DNA of 64,000 nucleotides from Amphiduros pacificus (GCA_949316495.1 OX439001.1:54102556-54166555), one strand, 5' to 3'; shown: positions 10,986 to 23,261, numbered from the stretch's first letter. A program made the numbers and translations. Notes: generated by a model from the letters alone, not told the origin.

Positions 10986-11126
10986 AAAGCTATTTTTATC
11001 TAATGTTAAAGTTTTGCACAGCAAACCCAGATTCCTTATAATAGCACTAAATGCAGATTGAACCAAAAAAAAACGTTTCTTATTACTTATTTATTTCTAT
11101 GCGTAACTCATGAAATCAGGAAATTC
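10986..11126. other. Short unannotated spacer
   Basis: Nothing recognised. Confidence 0.4.
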
Positions 11127-12321
11127 CTTAAGGCATTCATGAAACCTGACTTTCAGACACATTTTCCTTACATAACATGAATGTTTATACCCTAAACAGT
11201 GCTTTTATGTAGTATTACCCAAAATATTCCCTGTTAACTTTCTGTGGCACTTGAAAGTTGATCAGTTGTCTGCTGAAACCTACGCCAGCAATTGAACACT
11301 TTGTCAACAAGCTTTGTTTAGCTGGTTTGTGATCCCATGTAAACACCTAATGAGTTACTAGTTGGGCACCTGTCCAGCTTGGGAAACAGGGTGGAGATGT
11401 TTTGTACAATTTATCAATTTATTGCCAGGAGTATACTTCAGAACAACATAAGATTATTTTAATATTATTTGAATCAATGAAATAACTCATGGTTGTGACA
11501 AATATCTTATGGTTGTGAAAGATATATCATTTATGGGAAAGTATACTCTTTATTTGAAAAGTATCTTATGCATGTGAAAACCTTTCTGTCAAAAAGGGAA
11601 GACATGACTCAAAGGCTGCATGAAATCCCCCTTAACTTAAAGGCTGTGATATTGAAAAAGTGACATTAAACCCTTTGATCACTGGTTTGGTCTTAAATCA
11701 CAAGGACTTTGAATGGCAAAACTGTGAATGCTGATAATTGGTATCAGTAAAATTTATGATTTGACCCTCTTTGATGAAATTTGGGGTTTTTCACACCATT
11801 GAATGGGAAGACATCAAAGGCTGCATGGATTCCACCTTAAAAGCTGGGCTGTATAGAATTTTTTTTAACTTTTTTTTGCAAACATATATAATATAAAAAA
11901 TAATGATTTTTCTTCATTTATGACTTCATAAATATTCATCCGTTTTTAATCATTTTACCACCAAAAGAAAGCCAGGAAAAGGCACTATCATCATGATAAG
12001 TGTTATCTTCCAATTCATTCTTTAAATAGTAGAAAAGCCGAAATGTGTTGCTCCAATTTTGACAATTGGTAAACAACACCTCCTGTGACTTACGGAGCCC
12101 CCTGACAGTTCAAAAGTCAAGGTCACACAACACACTTCCTGTTTAGTACTGGCAGTACTTGGTGGTCACAACAAATCATAATTCTCAGGACAGATGTTCT
12201 TTTGTGGATTTCAGACAGATAGCCTGTATGTATGTCAATTTTAAGATCATATATTGTTTTCAGATCTCTGAAACCACTGTAAAATTGCCTGGAACCTTCC
12301 AGGTTTCATGAATGCTTTAAG
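11127..12321. repeat. Candidate 1.2-kb element between 22-bp inverted repeats
   Basis: Positions 11127-11148 and 12300-12321 are reverse complements with one mismatch (core GCATTCATGAAACCTG). A similar word, TTCATGAATGCTTTAA, also occurs near 3360, so it is dispersed. Inside, a phrase starting GGGAAGACAT and containing AAAGGCTGCATG occurs at about 11597 and again at about 11810, indicating an old internal duplication. No coding region is visible. It may be a non-autonomous transposon or chance copies of a dispersed motif. Confidence 0.35.
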
Positions 12322-12360
12322 TGCCTTATATACTGCATAAGGTATGTGTGCAAACTCCCT

Positions 12361-12790
12361 TGATATTGGATTGTCTTTCCCTTGACATTGATTGTCTTGC
12401 CCTCGATATTGATTGTCTTTCCCTTGACATTGATTGTCTTGCCCTCGATATTGATTGTCTTTCTCTTGATGTTGATTGTCTTTCCCTCGATATTGGATTG
12501 TCCTTCCCTCGATATTGGATTGTCTTTCCCTCAATATTGGATAGTCTTTCCCTCGATATTGGATTGTCTTTCCCTCGAAGTTGATTGTCTTTCCCTCGAT
12601 ATTGTATTGTTTTTCCTTCGATGTTGATTGTCTTTCCCTTGATATTGGATTGTCTTTCTCTCGATATTGGATTGTCTTTCCCTCGAAGTTAATTGTCTTT
12701 CCCTTGAAGTTGATTGTCTTTCCCTCGATATTGGATTGTCTTTCCCTCAATATTGGATTGTCATTCCCTCGATATTGGATTGTTTTTTTC
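12361..12790. repeat. 21-24-bp minisatellite, about 19 units
   Basis: Units alternate between ATTGTCTTTCCCTCGATATT and versions with TTGACATTG, TCGAAGTTG or an extra GG, so unit length varies. Repetitive open frames on both strands are artefacts of the array. Confidence 0.9.
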
Positions 12791-13438
12791 CTTTACATGC
12801 TTATACCTTAAAATTGAAAAAAATTAGGACTCTTTTAATTCGATTTTTTTTTTCAAATTTAATTTTTAGATTAATTCACGTGTAGTGAGGCCATAAATAT
12901 TTCATATAAACGATTAAGGTAAGGGTATGCTTTCATGAAATATATTATAACGCAATGCTTTCGCTAATTAACTTTAGAAAACTCTCAAGGTAGTTGCGTA
13001 AAAGTTCGTTTCAGATATAAATATTTTTTGTCCAAATTTCAAAATAGGTCAACAATTATATCATATTAACGACAACAACTATTTCATAAAAAAAATCATC
13101 TATTCAAAAAATGTTGAAGAAAATTGTGTTTCCTTATTTACAAAAATCTACTTTCCTTTCACCGAGCTAGTTGGGCCTTCACCGAAGCATGCAGATCATT
13201 AGTTCATCAGTAATGACAATAGTATCATCTGAGAACAATATTAACAATAGCTAGTGTATTATGGCTCTCCTCAATTCTCATGAAGATGTACCATCCAACC
13301 AAAGCTAAAAGTTCAATCATTACATCTAAAATTCATTCCAAGTCAAAGTTTTTACATGTAATTTCCCACCTGGATATTTCAGAATAATGCATTTATCTAA
13401 CACCGTCCGCACTCAGCACACGATGGGGGGAGGGGGAG
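12791..13438. other. AT-rich non-coding spacer
   Basis: No gene or repeat recognised; a G-rich run lies at about 13424-13440 just before the next element. Confidence 0.4.
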
Positions 13439-13753
13439 GGGTACTCTCATAGTCAGCGTTACCGGGGAAGCTGGGCTAAATAGGGTCCTTTTCGCTAATA
13501 TTTTCCCTAAGACGGGTAAAGATATTTTATCATTTTCCCTAAAACAGGGCTCACAATCCCCTTTTCCAAATCTCCTCCTTCTGCATCATCCCTAAATGAG
13601 GGTATCAAAAATTCAGCTAGTCCTAAATCAGGGTATCAAATTTTAGCTAGTCCTAAATCAGGGTACCAATAATGATGGAATATTTCTCTGAATCAGGCTC
13701 TGGGGTTCACAGTTCCAGACCAGCCTCAGCGGGTTAAAATCATGAGAGTACCC
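13439..13753. mobile_element. Small MITE-like element with GGGTACTCTCAT termini
   Basis: The 12-bp termini GGGTACTCTCAT (13439-13450) and ATGAGAGTACCC (13742-13753) are exact reverse complements, enclosing about 290 bp. The inside holds a degenerate repeat built on CCTAAATCAGGGTATCAAA at about 13600-13670. No open frame is present, so it would be non-autonomous. Confidence 0.55.
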
Positions 13754-14069
13754 ATTTTGTTTTTTGTTTTGGTCTAGTATATTTGAAAATCTAAAGAATA
13801 CCAGATTACTTGTTTTAGTAACGGACTACTATATTTTTACTAATATGAATATGAGAAATTGAGCACTACTTTCAAAAACAAAAATCATAAATTTGTGATT
13901 TGTATTTGGCTTTCATATCTTAATACTATATTATTGGCGTATAAAGATATTTGAAACAAAGCTGAACAAGACCCGAATTTATAATCCCTTTTGATTGGCA
14001 TAATGTTTTGGTGGTGTTAATATTGAGGCTCTGAAAGGTAAAATCATACTATAGAGGCACTACTACTAA
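13754..14069. other. AT-rich spacer
   Basis: Nothing recognised apart from possible decayed upstream LINE sequence close to the right edge. Confidence 0.35.
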
Positions 14070-14830
14070 CCGGACTCAAGTCAACAAGTAGACACAAATT
14101 AGATAAATGTGTCAGTATAGTTAGAACATTCTTGATCTCTAACAAGATGAAAATTAATGATGGAAAAACTGAGATGCTTATCTGTACTGACAGATATGGG
14201 CCTGCTACTAACCGAACTATTAGCACTGTCAGGGTAGGTGATACTGATATCACACCTAGCGAGTCAGTGGACATTAAGGCACAAATTAAGAAAATGTGTA
14301 AAAAGGGACATGATCACATTAGGAATTTGGCAGCCATCAGACAGTGTCTAAACGAGAAGACAACTTTGACATTAACCCATGCTTTTGTTTCATCTACGCT
14401 AGACTCCTTGCTGGTCTTCCACAATCAGATATTCAGAAGTTGCAATATCTGCAGAACTCTGCAGCACGTGTGGTAGGAAAGATCAGGAAGTTTGATCATA
14501 TATCAGAGAAATTGAAGGAATTGCACTGGCTGCCTATACATCCTAGAATTGACTTCAAAATTCTCCTCAAAATTCTCCACATTCTCCTTAGATGGCAAGG
14601 CACCTCCTCACTTGCGTGATCTACTCCAAGTGAAACAAAGGTGTTTGAGATCAAACGATGATACCTATCTATTTGTTCTTAAGACCCGTCTGAAAACAAT
14701 TGGTAATAGGGATTTCTTCCATTAGTCCCAGACTATGGAATGCCCTCCTTACTGTTTTAGGACTAGTATTTCAGTCACGACACACTTCTTCAGACCTCTG
14801 CAGAGTGCAATGTCTCATATCAACTTTTCT
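14070..14830 (+). mobile_element. CR1/L2-like LINE, C-terminal RT fragment
   Basis: The sequence translates, with frame changes, to the thumb and C-terminal part of a CR1/L2-type reverse transcriptase: KMKINDGKTEMLI at about 14146, DHIRNLAAIRQCLNEKTTL at about 14310, GLPQSDIQKLQYLQNSAARV at about 14412 and LKELHWLPIHPRIDFKILL at about 14512. It then degrades through LRDLLQVKQRC to PRLWNALL near 14740. The signatures NSAARV and HWLP are typical of this clade. The copy is 5' truncated and internally shortened around 14270, with several frame breaks. It is the less decayed relative of the element at 4352-6345. Confidence 0.8.
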
Positions 14831-15278
14831 AAAATGTAAACCTAATATAGCTCATAATATCCATTTGTACATATGATTTTAGTTGACAAAATGTTGGTAT
14901 TAAGTACATTTCTTCATACCAGCACTTGCAGTTGGAGGCCAACGTCTATTTGATCAACACAAATGGGACCAAATAAGGTCACACACATTCAGCCTGTCTT
15001 CATCTGGCGCCTCTGTTGCATAGCATTTTTCAGACAAGAATGGCTTATGTTTGGCAGAATGTAGTCACAGAATGGTTCCGTATTTGATTTGCTTAATGCA
15101 TTATGAAGTACGTTTCCACAATCTGGGATGTTGCATATAAGTGAGTTCAATGAAGTGAGCTCAATGACAAATCTTTTAATGGTGGCCATACAGATAGATG
15201 CATAGAGAGAAAATGACACCTGATTCAAACTGGCAGCTGCAGCACACACAACATCCATCTTAAAAGGAGTGGTGCAGA
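14831..15278. other. Spacer; only an unrecognised minus-strand frame
   Basis: An 89-codon frame on the minus strand at 14989-15258 has no recognisable domain, splice signal or neighbour to support it. I do not call a gene. Confidence 0.35.
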
Positions 15279-15522
15279 TTAATTGTTATCCAGACATCAA
15301 GACATAAATCTTATAAAGAATTATGAGGACGAGGCCTCCTTAATTGTTATCCAGACATCAAGATAAAAATCTTATAAAGAATTATGAGGACTAGGCCTCC
15401 TTAATTGTTATCCAGACATCAAGATAAAAATCATATAAAGAATAATAAAAAGTAGGCCTCCTTAATTGTTATACAGACATCAATACATAAATCTTATAAA
15501 GAATGATGAGGATTAAGGCCTC
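15279..15522 (+). repeat. 61-bp tandem repeat, 4 units
   Basis: Units start TTAATTGTTATCCAGACATC at 15279, 15340, 15401 and 15462, an exact 61-bp period, and end in AGGCCTCC. The same unit in reverse orientation forms the array at 33011-33229. Confidence 0.9.
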
Positions 15523-15660
15523 TGCTGTGACTTAATCTTTGCCTGGCAGAATCTGCTGTGACTTAATCTATGCCTGGCAGAATCTGCTGTGACTTAATCT
15601 TTGACTGGCAGAATCTGCTGTGACTTAATCTTTGCCTGGCAGAATCTGCTGTGAGAGATT
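15521..15660 (+). repeat. 31-bp tandem repeat, about 4.4 units
   Basis: Units start TCTGCTGTGACTTAATCTTT at 15521, 15552, 15583, 15614 and 15645. The same unit in reverse orientation recurs at 32181-32271. This array directly adjoins the 61-bp array. Confidence 0.9.
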
Positions 15661-16225
15661 GTTTTTTTACAAGCATCAATTATTTTCAACTTCTTGACTG
15701 AGAAATGAAAACGCACTGAAGTATGAAGATCCTCACTGTCACTTGTCCTATTTATCAAGATGCATTCACCAAGTTGCAAAAAAGGTGAAGTGTGCTCACA
15801 TGTACAATAGCCAAAATAAAAGACACATCAAAGGCATTTAGGCATATTTTTAATTGCTCCCGGCCCTGAAGTGTGACTGTTCATTAAAGCATGACTTTCA
15901 TCTTCGTTACCAATCACATTCATTGCTATGAATCATTCCAACAATAATGATAGTTTTATCTATAATAGTCACTATGGTTCACGGATCATGTTGATAGATA
16001 GACAGATGGGCGAACAGACAGAAAGTGACAACTTAGTCTCACCAACAGCTGTCGCTGGTAAGATAAAAATCTATTATATGATGTTTTCTGATGATGCTGG
16101 AGCAAAGGGTACGCACTTTAAGTACATTCAAACACTTAAGTAAATTCAAATGTAGTTATTACATCAGGATTTGCTTCAAGCTATGACATCACATTACTTC
16201 CCATTGTGCTGTTGCCTGGCAATTT
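15656..16225 (+). repeat. Body of composite dispersed repeat, copy A
   Basis: Together with the two arrays at 15279-15660 this forms one repeat unit, since all its parts recur in reverse order and orientation at 29150-33331. Matching blocks include ACTGAGAAATGAAAAC followed by TGAAGATCCTCAC (about 15696-15738), GATGGGCGAACAGACAGAAA (about 16004), GATGCTGGAGCAAAGGGTAC (about 16093) and the end CATTGTGCTGTTGCCTGGCA (about 16202). No protein is evident; a non-autonomous transposon is likely. Confidence 0.7.
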
Positions 16226-17082
16226 TGTAAGCTGCCATCCTCGAGCCAAAGTGCAGGCGCATACCATCACAGTGCCCTCTAGTAATAGAATTTAATAAAT
16301 TAGTAGTGCAGTGCCCTCTTGAGGATCTTCCGGTTTAATTTCAACCTCTCCCGTTTTCCGTCCTTTTTTGGATGCTTGCCTCTTATTTTACATTTTCAAT
16401 TAATTCCCAAATAAATGCAAAGATACCTTTTCATCATATGTAATTTAGTACAAGTTTACATTTAATCATTTGTTTGTGACATGTTTTGTTTTCTACAGAA
16501 TTGTGAGAAAAGGAGAGATAATTTTACTTTTTGGAAAATATACATGTATGATCTCTGTCGAGGTACATTTTCATGGAGCATCGTCTCGAACGTGCATTTT
16601 GAAAATTTCCTGTATTCAAGAATCAAAATTAAATTGATACATTAATGTTAAGGCGAGGCGAAGAAAATATCAGAGAACAAGATAGATTATCAATCCCCAG
16701 CATGCTGTTTGGCCCAGGAATACCGTAGAGTGTCGTCACGTGAAGGCTTAAACTGCTAAACATGTGAAACCATAATCCAGATTTTCCAGGTCAGTCGGGA
16801 GTTGTTTACATCTAGCCACATACATTATTTATGTTAACAGACATTTCTGCATTTGAAACCATGAATTTAACCGGGAAAATTAATTGGCATCCTGCTGAGT
16901 TCACTACAGGAATGGCTGGACATTTCCATCTGAGAACAGTGTAGAACTTTATATCAAGTGAAAGCCAATGTGATCATTCCAGGATATACGTTTATATAAA
17001 TTATGCCCTTTATTTTAGACTTTATTTGGAAAATTGTAAAGCCTACCCAGTGAGATCAAATAATTTCAAAAGCTGATTAATC
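16226..17082. other. Non-coding spacer
   Basis: The phrase AGTGCCCTCT occurs twice in the first 90 bp; otherwise I see nothing that I can name. Confidence 0.4.
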
Positions 17083-18039
17083 CCTTAAGGGTATTTATGG
17101 GTGTTGGTAGTGAGTGCCCCCTAGTGGCAGAGGAGTAAATTACCAGAATACTGTACTTGATGGGAATTGGCACATTTACGGTGTAAAAATACATTCCATA
17201 TTAAATTAAAAGCATTCATGACATGAATCAATATTTAAACACTACAATATGTGAATTATAAGGTATGATTACAAGTATATTTCTTTCAAAACAATATTTT
17301 GTCCTAATTTTCCTTGATGATAGTTTTGATGAGGAATGAAGAAGACAAGCAAATAAGTTCTGCAGATTACACAACAGGAGTAGGCTTGTTTTTAGCTGTG
17401 TTTATTTCATTTCATTGGGAAGAAAATTCACTGTGATCCTAGTGAAACAGATTTTCTCATTTTGATTTGTATAATTTGGAAATAAAAAGGAAGTTTGGCA
17501 ATCAGATATGTGAAGGGAGGTGAAAAAATTCATATTTTTGAAATGATCTAGTGTGTACTTGACCTCTATTTTTCTCTTAATGTTTTTGAAAAATAGAAAA
17601 TCTGTTTCACTAGGATCACAGTAAATATTGTTAAGATCACTTTTACAAAGTTGTTTGGAAATCCACTTTATTATGGTCCCGCAATCTGCAGAACTTTTTC
17701 CCTTTAACATTTTGACATAACAAAAGAAATTTTGGAGCAGTGACATATTACTACGCCACTTTTTTTTAGTTAAAAAGATATGAAGCTTTCAACATTATCA
17801 AAGAAATTCCATTGTGATTTTCAAATAATAAATCAATAATTTTATTACAAAAATGATTACCATAAAATGTCATTTCATGACTTGAAAGTTTTAATGAAAA
17901 AGGAACTCTTTTTGACAGTTGAGCATTTTTCCCGTACTTTTTTGAAAACGTTCCATTTTGGCGTAAAAAGAAAGTAGTTCCCTCAGAAAATCTGCCACCA
18001 GAGGACACTCACTACCAACACCCATAAATACCCTTAAGG
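17083..18039. mobile_element. 0.96-kb element with 48-bp terminal inverted repeats
   Basis: Positions 17083-17130 and 17992-18039 are reverse complements at 45 of 48 positions (outer end CCTTAAGGGTATTTATGGGT). A second, inner set of inverted repeats lies at 17430-17457 and 17595-17622 (28 bp, exact) and at 17355-17368 and 17683-17696 (14 bp, exact), so the middle can fold back on itself. Two minus-strand frames (80 codons at 17766-18008 and 114 codons at 17402-17746) fill most of it but match no transposase that I recognise. This is best described as a foldback or MITE-type DNA element. Confidence 0.7.
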
Positions 18040-18278
18040 ACTAGTTGGTCTGTAGTCATGGCATCCACTCCCTAAATAACTAGCCCTTTCCTAAGGATGT
18101 TTTCTGCTATATTTTATTTGCATTTTAAACATTTTTGAGCAGCTTAGGGGCCGTGAAATGGCCGCCGGGCCCAAAATAAACAAAAGGCAAATTCACTGCT
18201 AGAGATTCTCGAGCTAGTTGGTCTGTTAAAATGTTGTCAGAGTGATGTAACAAGAGCTGACAAGTTGTGGGAGTTGGC
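18040..18278. other. Spacer
   Basis: The phrase CTAGTTGGTCTGT occurs at about 18041 and again at about 18212; nothing else recognised. Confidence 0.35.
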
Positions 18279-18469
18279 AAAATACCCCACAACACACAGA
18301 GACCTTAAAATACCCCACAACACACAGAGACCTTAAAATACCCCACATAACACAGAGAACATAAAATACCCCACATTACACAGAAAACTTAAAATATCCC
18401 ACATAACACAGAAAACTTAAAATATCCCACATAACACAGAAAACTTAAAATATCCCACATAACACAGAA
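18279..18469. repeat. 28-bp minisatellite, about 7 units
   Basis: The unit core is CTTAAAATATCCCACATAAC followed by ACAGAAAA, with left-hand units carrying CCCCACAAC. Confidence 0.88.
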
Positions 18470-19524
18470 GTCCCAAGAAGGGGGTGATGCCTGATCTGTG
18501 TCAGAACTTAGTTGTGTCATTGGATTATCTTTGCCTCCCAAACTCTGGCCTAGATGTAATGATGCGGTGCAGCTTACCATAGGAATTCCTCAAGGTGGCG
18601 CTTCTAAAAAGCACTGTACATATTCTAATCAGGAAGTGCACTACGTGCTGATCATTCGGATACTTGAATCATTTTTATGCACCAAATTGAAGTGATTTCA
18701 TGCAAAAATCAAATTTTAGCAAATATGTAAATTGTCCCAAGAAGCCCTTTTTAAATTCACAATTCTATACATTTTATAATATAATGTGATCAAAATGTAT
18801 TATAGATTATCATGTCAATAATGTTAGTAATAATATCAATAATTAATAATTTAAGTCAGTAATGTTTGTAATGTTCAATGTTAGTGTATTTTGTGGCACC
18901 TAATGGCACCAAAGTTGGATTTTGCCTGAAAATCCTGTCATTTCATGCAGATTTCATATCACAAGGTATAAAATTAATAAAATGACGCTCTCGGACCTGC
19001 AATATACAATCATTTTGTGCAATAAAAATATAGTCCACATCAAGAAATAACAGTTAATAATAGTGTTCAGTTAGTAAAGACTGAATTTAATTTGACTACA
19101 AGTTCCTTCTACTTATAGAGTGGAAAATGAATTAAGTTAGTTTTATGCATTGGAATAACCAAAGGGATTATCATCTGATCATAAACATACAAATATCTGC
19201 CAAGTAGAGAATGTGTGAAACCACACTGTTGTGGCAGCAACCAATTTCTGACCTCTGATCCAGTCACCTTTTGGTCCATTACTCTAAGGTTTTTTATTGG
19301 ACTGGTGTATTTGCATACCTGATTGATAGAATTTATTGCCATCGATATTCAATGTGCTCAATGAAGTACTGTAGTCAAATGTACAAGATCCAAGCAGCCC
19401 AACATCAGTGAATGATTGCAGTATGTCATTTAGTCAAAACATTGTTCTAAGAGTGGGAAAAACCTGGTGTGAAAAAAACTATTTTAAAAAGCTGTTGGGG
19501 CTGGCAGCGGCAAGTGGCAAACAA
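18470..19524. other. AT-rich spacer
   Basis: A short plus-strand frame near 18580 reads LTIGIPQGG, vaguely like a reverse-transcriptase motif, but nothing around it supports a LINE. No other feature recognised. Confidence 0.35.
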
Positions 19525-20735
19525 TGATTGTTGGATGTTGACTTCCTTCCCTGGTGCTGCCCTTGGTGGATGTTGACGTCCTTCCTCGGTGTTGCCATTG
19601 GTGGATGTTAACGTCCTTCCCGAGAGTTGCCATTGGTGGATGTTGACGTCCTTCCCGGGTACTGCCATTGGTGGATGTTGACGTCCTTCCCGGGTGCTGC
19701 CATTGGGGGATGTTGACGTCCTTCCCGGGTGCTGCCATTGGTGGATGTTGACGTCCTTCCCGGGTGCTGCCATTGGGGGATGTTGACGTCCTTCCCGGGT
19801 GCTGCCATTGATAGATGTTGACTTCCTTCCCTGGTGCTGCCCTTGGTGGATGTTGACGTCCTTCCTCGGTGTTGCCATTGGTGGATGTTAACGTCCTTCC
19901 CGAGAGTTGCCATTGGTGGATGTTGACGTCCTTCCCGGGTGCTGCCATTGGTGGATGTTGACATCCTTCCCGGGTGCTGCCATTGGGGGATGTTGACGTC
20001 CTTCCCGGGTGCTGCCATTGGTGGATGTTGACGTCCTTCCCGGGTGCTGCCATTGGGGGATGTTGATGTCCTTCCCGGGTGCTGCCATTGATAGATGTTG
20101 ACTTCCTTCCCTGGTGCTGCCCTTGGTGGATGTTGACATCCTTCCTCGGTGTTGCCATTGGTGGATGTTAACGTCCTTCCCGAGAGTTGCCATTGGTGGA
20201 TGTTGACGTCCTTCCCGGGTGCTGCCATTGGTGGATGTTGACGTCCTTCCCGGGTGCTGCCATTGGGGGATGTTGACGTCCTTCCCGGGTGCTGCCATTG
20301 GTGGATGTTGACGTCCTTCCCGGGTGCTGCCATTGGTGGATGTTGACGTCCTTCCCGGGTGCTGCCATTGATAGATGTTGACGTCCTTCCCGGGTACTGC
20401 CATTGGTGGATGTTGACGTCCTTCCTCGGTGTTGCCATTGGTGGATGTTAACGTCCTTCCCGAGAGTTGCCATTGGTGGATGTTGACGTCCTTCCCGGGT
20501 GCTGCCATTGGTGGATGTTGACGTCCTTCCCGGGTGCTCCCATTGGTGGATGTTGACGTCCTTCCCAGGTGCTCCCATTGGTGGATGTTGACGTCCTTCC
20601 TGGGTGCTGCCATTGGTGGATGTTGACGTCCTTCCCAGGTGCTGCCATTGGTGGATGTTGACGTCCTTCCCAGGTGCTGCCATTGGGGGATGTTGACGTC
20701 ATTCCCAGGTGCTGCCATTGGTGGATGTTGACTTC
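19525..20735. repeat. 35-bp minisatellite, about 35 units, with 280-bp higher-order period
   Basis: The unit starts GTTGACGTCCTTCCCGGGTG and continues CTGCCATTGGTGGAT. The variant CTTCCTCGGTGTTGCC, followed by a unit with GTTAACG and CGAGAGTTGCC, recurs at 19581, 19861, 20141 and 20421. The spacing is exactly 280 bp, or 8 units, so blocks of eight units have themselves been duplicated. Long minus-strand frames rich in Gly, Arg, Thr, Ser, Asn, His and Gln arise from the stop-free unit and I do not regard them as genes. Confidence 0.95.
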
Positions 20736-23240
20736 ACCCCACCATTTCGGGTTTTTGAAACCATGTTATACTTGAATGAAAATTTCATACATGAATGTTT
20801 ACTGGAGAGGCACTTGTCACAAGCTGTGCAGCTATTTTGGGAGGTACTTTTAGGCAGTAGCCAACTATATTCTGGTTCGTGAATAAAGAAAAAAATTAAA
20901 ATAATGATTTTTGGAAATGCAAGACATGGCAGTTCTTACTTGATTTTTGATCAATATTTTTTTAATATAATATTACCAATTTCATCACATTTGCATGTTT
21001 CTACCAACACAACATGGCAAAAATCAGAGTTTTAGCAGGTTTTTGACCCATGACAAGTCATGCATGGCTATCTTGCTGCATAGTTTTTGCACAATGGCCG
21101 TACATGAATAAGTTTGGTCAAATTCATGCTTGACTCAGTAGCAGTATGGCTCCAACTTTTCAGACTTTGTTTAGTAGCTATCATGCATTCATGACTGGAT
21201 ATGGTGTTCTAGATTTTGAACGACATCAAAACAGGGCAATGACGGCAGAGGTAGTGAAAATATTGAATCACTGTCATTACTACTTATGTAATGCAGAGTA
21301 ATATTCTGCAAGCTGCCAAGTAACAGTTGGCCAACCTACTGACCTATTTATAAATCATGAGTGCTGAAAATAGTTACTGACTAAGTAGGATCATGTGATC
21401 AACCACTGCTGGTTTTGGAAGATGGGCTGTGTACTTAAAGATAGCGGCCTCCTGACCTACTTTTGAAATATAAGTGCTAAAAATAGTCACTGACTATGTA
21501 AGACCACATGTTAAATTGCTGTTGGTTGACGAAGATATATTATGAAGGTATTATTTAAGCATGCTTAAATAAGTAATCTTGTTTTAAAGGAAGTAAATAT
21601 CTTAAATAAAGAAATTCAATTTAGGTTTCATTTTATTAGTTCCCAAAACCTGAGGGGCACATAAACTATGGATTCAGGCTCTGAATGTGTATGTGGTGAT
21701 TTGTCTATTAACAAAAACATTTTGTCCCGGGCATTTTGTAGTATGTTATAAACCTATTTCTATTGTGCATTACATCGGTAGCATTCAATTAATACCTCTG
21801 CAGTCATTGCCCTATATTTGATTTCATTCTAAATTTGGAATTCTCCACGCTATAAATACTTGCCTTGCTCACAAAAAAATCATCAAATCTGAATTGATTT
21901 TAATCAGGTGTCAGACACATAAACTGACCATTCAGTACAACTGCCATTACAAAACAAATATATTTATATTTAATCAGTAAAATATTCTTTCACCAATCAG
22001 TGGACAGCCAAATCTTTATGAATACTGATTACTTGATCACTGTTAATTGTGTACAAACCTTTATACTTAACAGTGTTACAATGTAATAAAATATTTTCTG
22101 ATGTCACCAAACATTCAAGATGCTGCTTATGATAAAAAAAATTTATTTCATTTGGTAGGTGCAGAAAAATCAGATTGCAAATATCTAAATTCCTTGTTGA
22201 TAAATAAAAGTTTAAAGCTTGGAATGTTGTAAGAAATAAAATTTCAGTGATATATGTATATGCAATTTTACAATGGTTCTTTTAGAGCAATAAAAAGTCT
22301 TTTATGCAAAAAAGCTAGAAATAAAAAAATATCGATGATGCATAAATGATACAACTGAAATATTCTTATCTTGACTATAAAATGAATTGCCAGATAGTTG
22401 CCACATAATATCATGTGATCAATGATTTCCATGTGCAACTATTTTGTTATTACTTTATGCCTTAGTTGCATTATATTCATGCCTTAGATTTAATGTATCT
22501 ATGCACAAGTATGCAGGCTCTATCTCCTGTAGAAAACAACCAAGTTACCATACTCAATCAGTGGGATTACCGTACTCTCTCTTATTGTATTTGAATCTTT
22601 TTATTGTGAGAACATTGCAGAATCACGTGCATTTCCTTGTAATCAGAACCATAAGATCGGAGGAGATCTGGGAGAAAACTATAATGGCTGCCGCTTGGAG
22701 ACGGTAGCTCACTTTTACCGTACTTTATTGGAAAAGCAATAAATCAAAAGTAAAGATACAATATACCAAATATATCAGTCAGAAGCTGCTGTATTTGACC
22801 TGATTATTGCTCAGTTGTACCTTTTCTGATGTTTTCTTTCACTTAATTCAACATTTCTTTCCAAATAAACAGCAAATATTATCAAGACACTTCGACACGA
22901 TCAAGAAAATTAGAACCTGTAGATTAAAAACATTAAAAAACAGTTAGGTTTATAGAGAAATATAATTAAAAATTTGAATTTATAAATATATATATAAGGT
23001 AATTTTGACATTGAACAGCAAAATTAATTAGCGACATGTTTATATCTCATGTAATGGACAAGGACAAGCCATGCATAAAGTTAACCGACTGAGCACTGTC
23101 ATTCTATCTGTAACATCTCAGCAGAGACATATAGAGCTCTGAAAAAAGCATGGTAAAAGATAGAGACTGATATATAGGAAAAGATTGATCAATATAAATA
23201 CTAAGGGGCAGATTGCTGACTGTCTTTATTGTATTTGCAG
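20736..23240. other. Long AT-rich stretch, probably upstream intron of the zinc-finger gene
   Basis: No coding exon is recognised. It ends in a good splice acceptor (pyrimidine-rich, TATTTGCAG, ending at 23240), so at least the right part should be an intron of the plus-strand zinc-finger gene. A less AT-rich patch at about 22640-22710 with ATGGCTGCC is the only exon-like spot, but splicing it to the next exon would put the downstream frame out of register. Confidence 0.45.
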
Positions 23241-23261
23241 GTGGCACAGAGTGAGGTGAGC

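Noticed and set aside
14989-15258. Minus-strand frame of 89 codons starting MDVVCAAAASLN
   Set aside because: No recognisable domain or regulatory context; possibly part of a decayed repeat.
18498-18695. LTIGIPQGG resembling an RT motif
   Set aside because: No other RT motif on either side in any frame; the match is too short.
19447-20718. Several minus-strand frames with repeats of GRTSTSTNGSTREG
   Set aside because: All arise from the 35-bp array read in its three phases; no start, splice or codon support.
22444-22707. Possible first exon of the zinc-finger gene with ATGGCTGCC
   Set aside because: The putative donor would leave the next exon out of frame and reach a stop at once; it could at most be non-coding.
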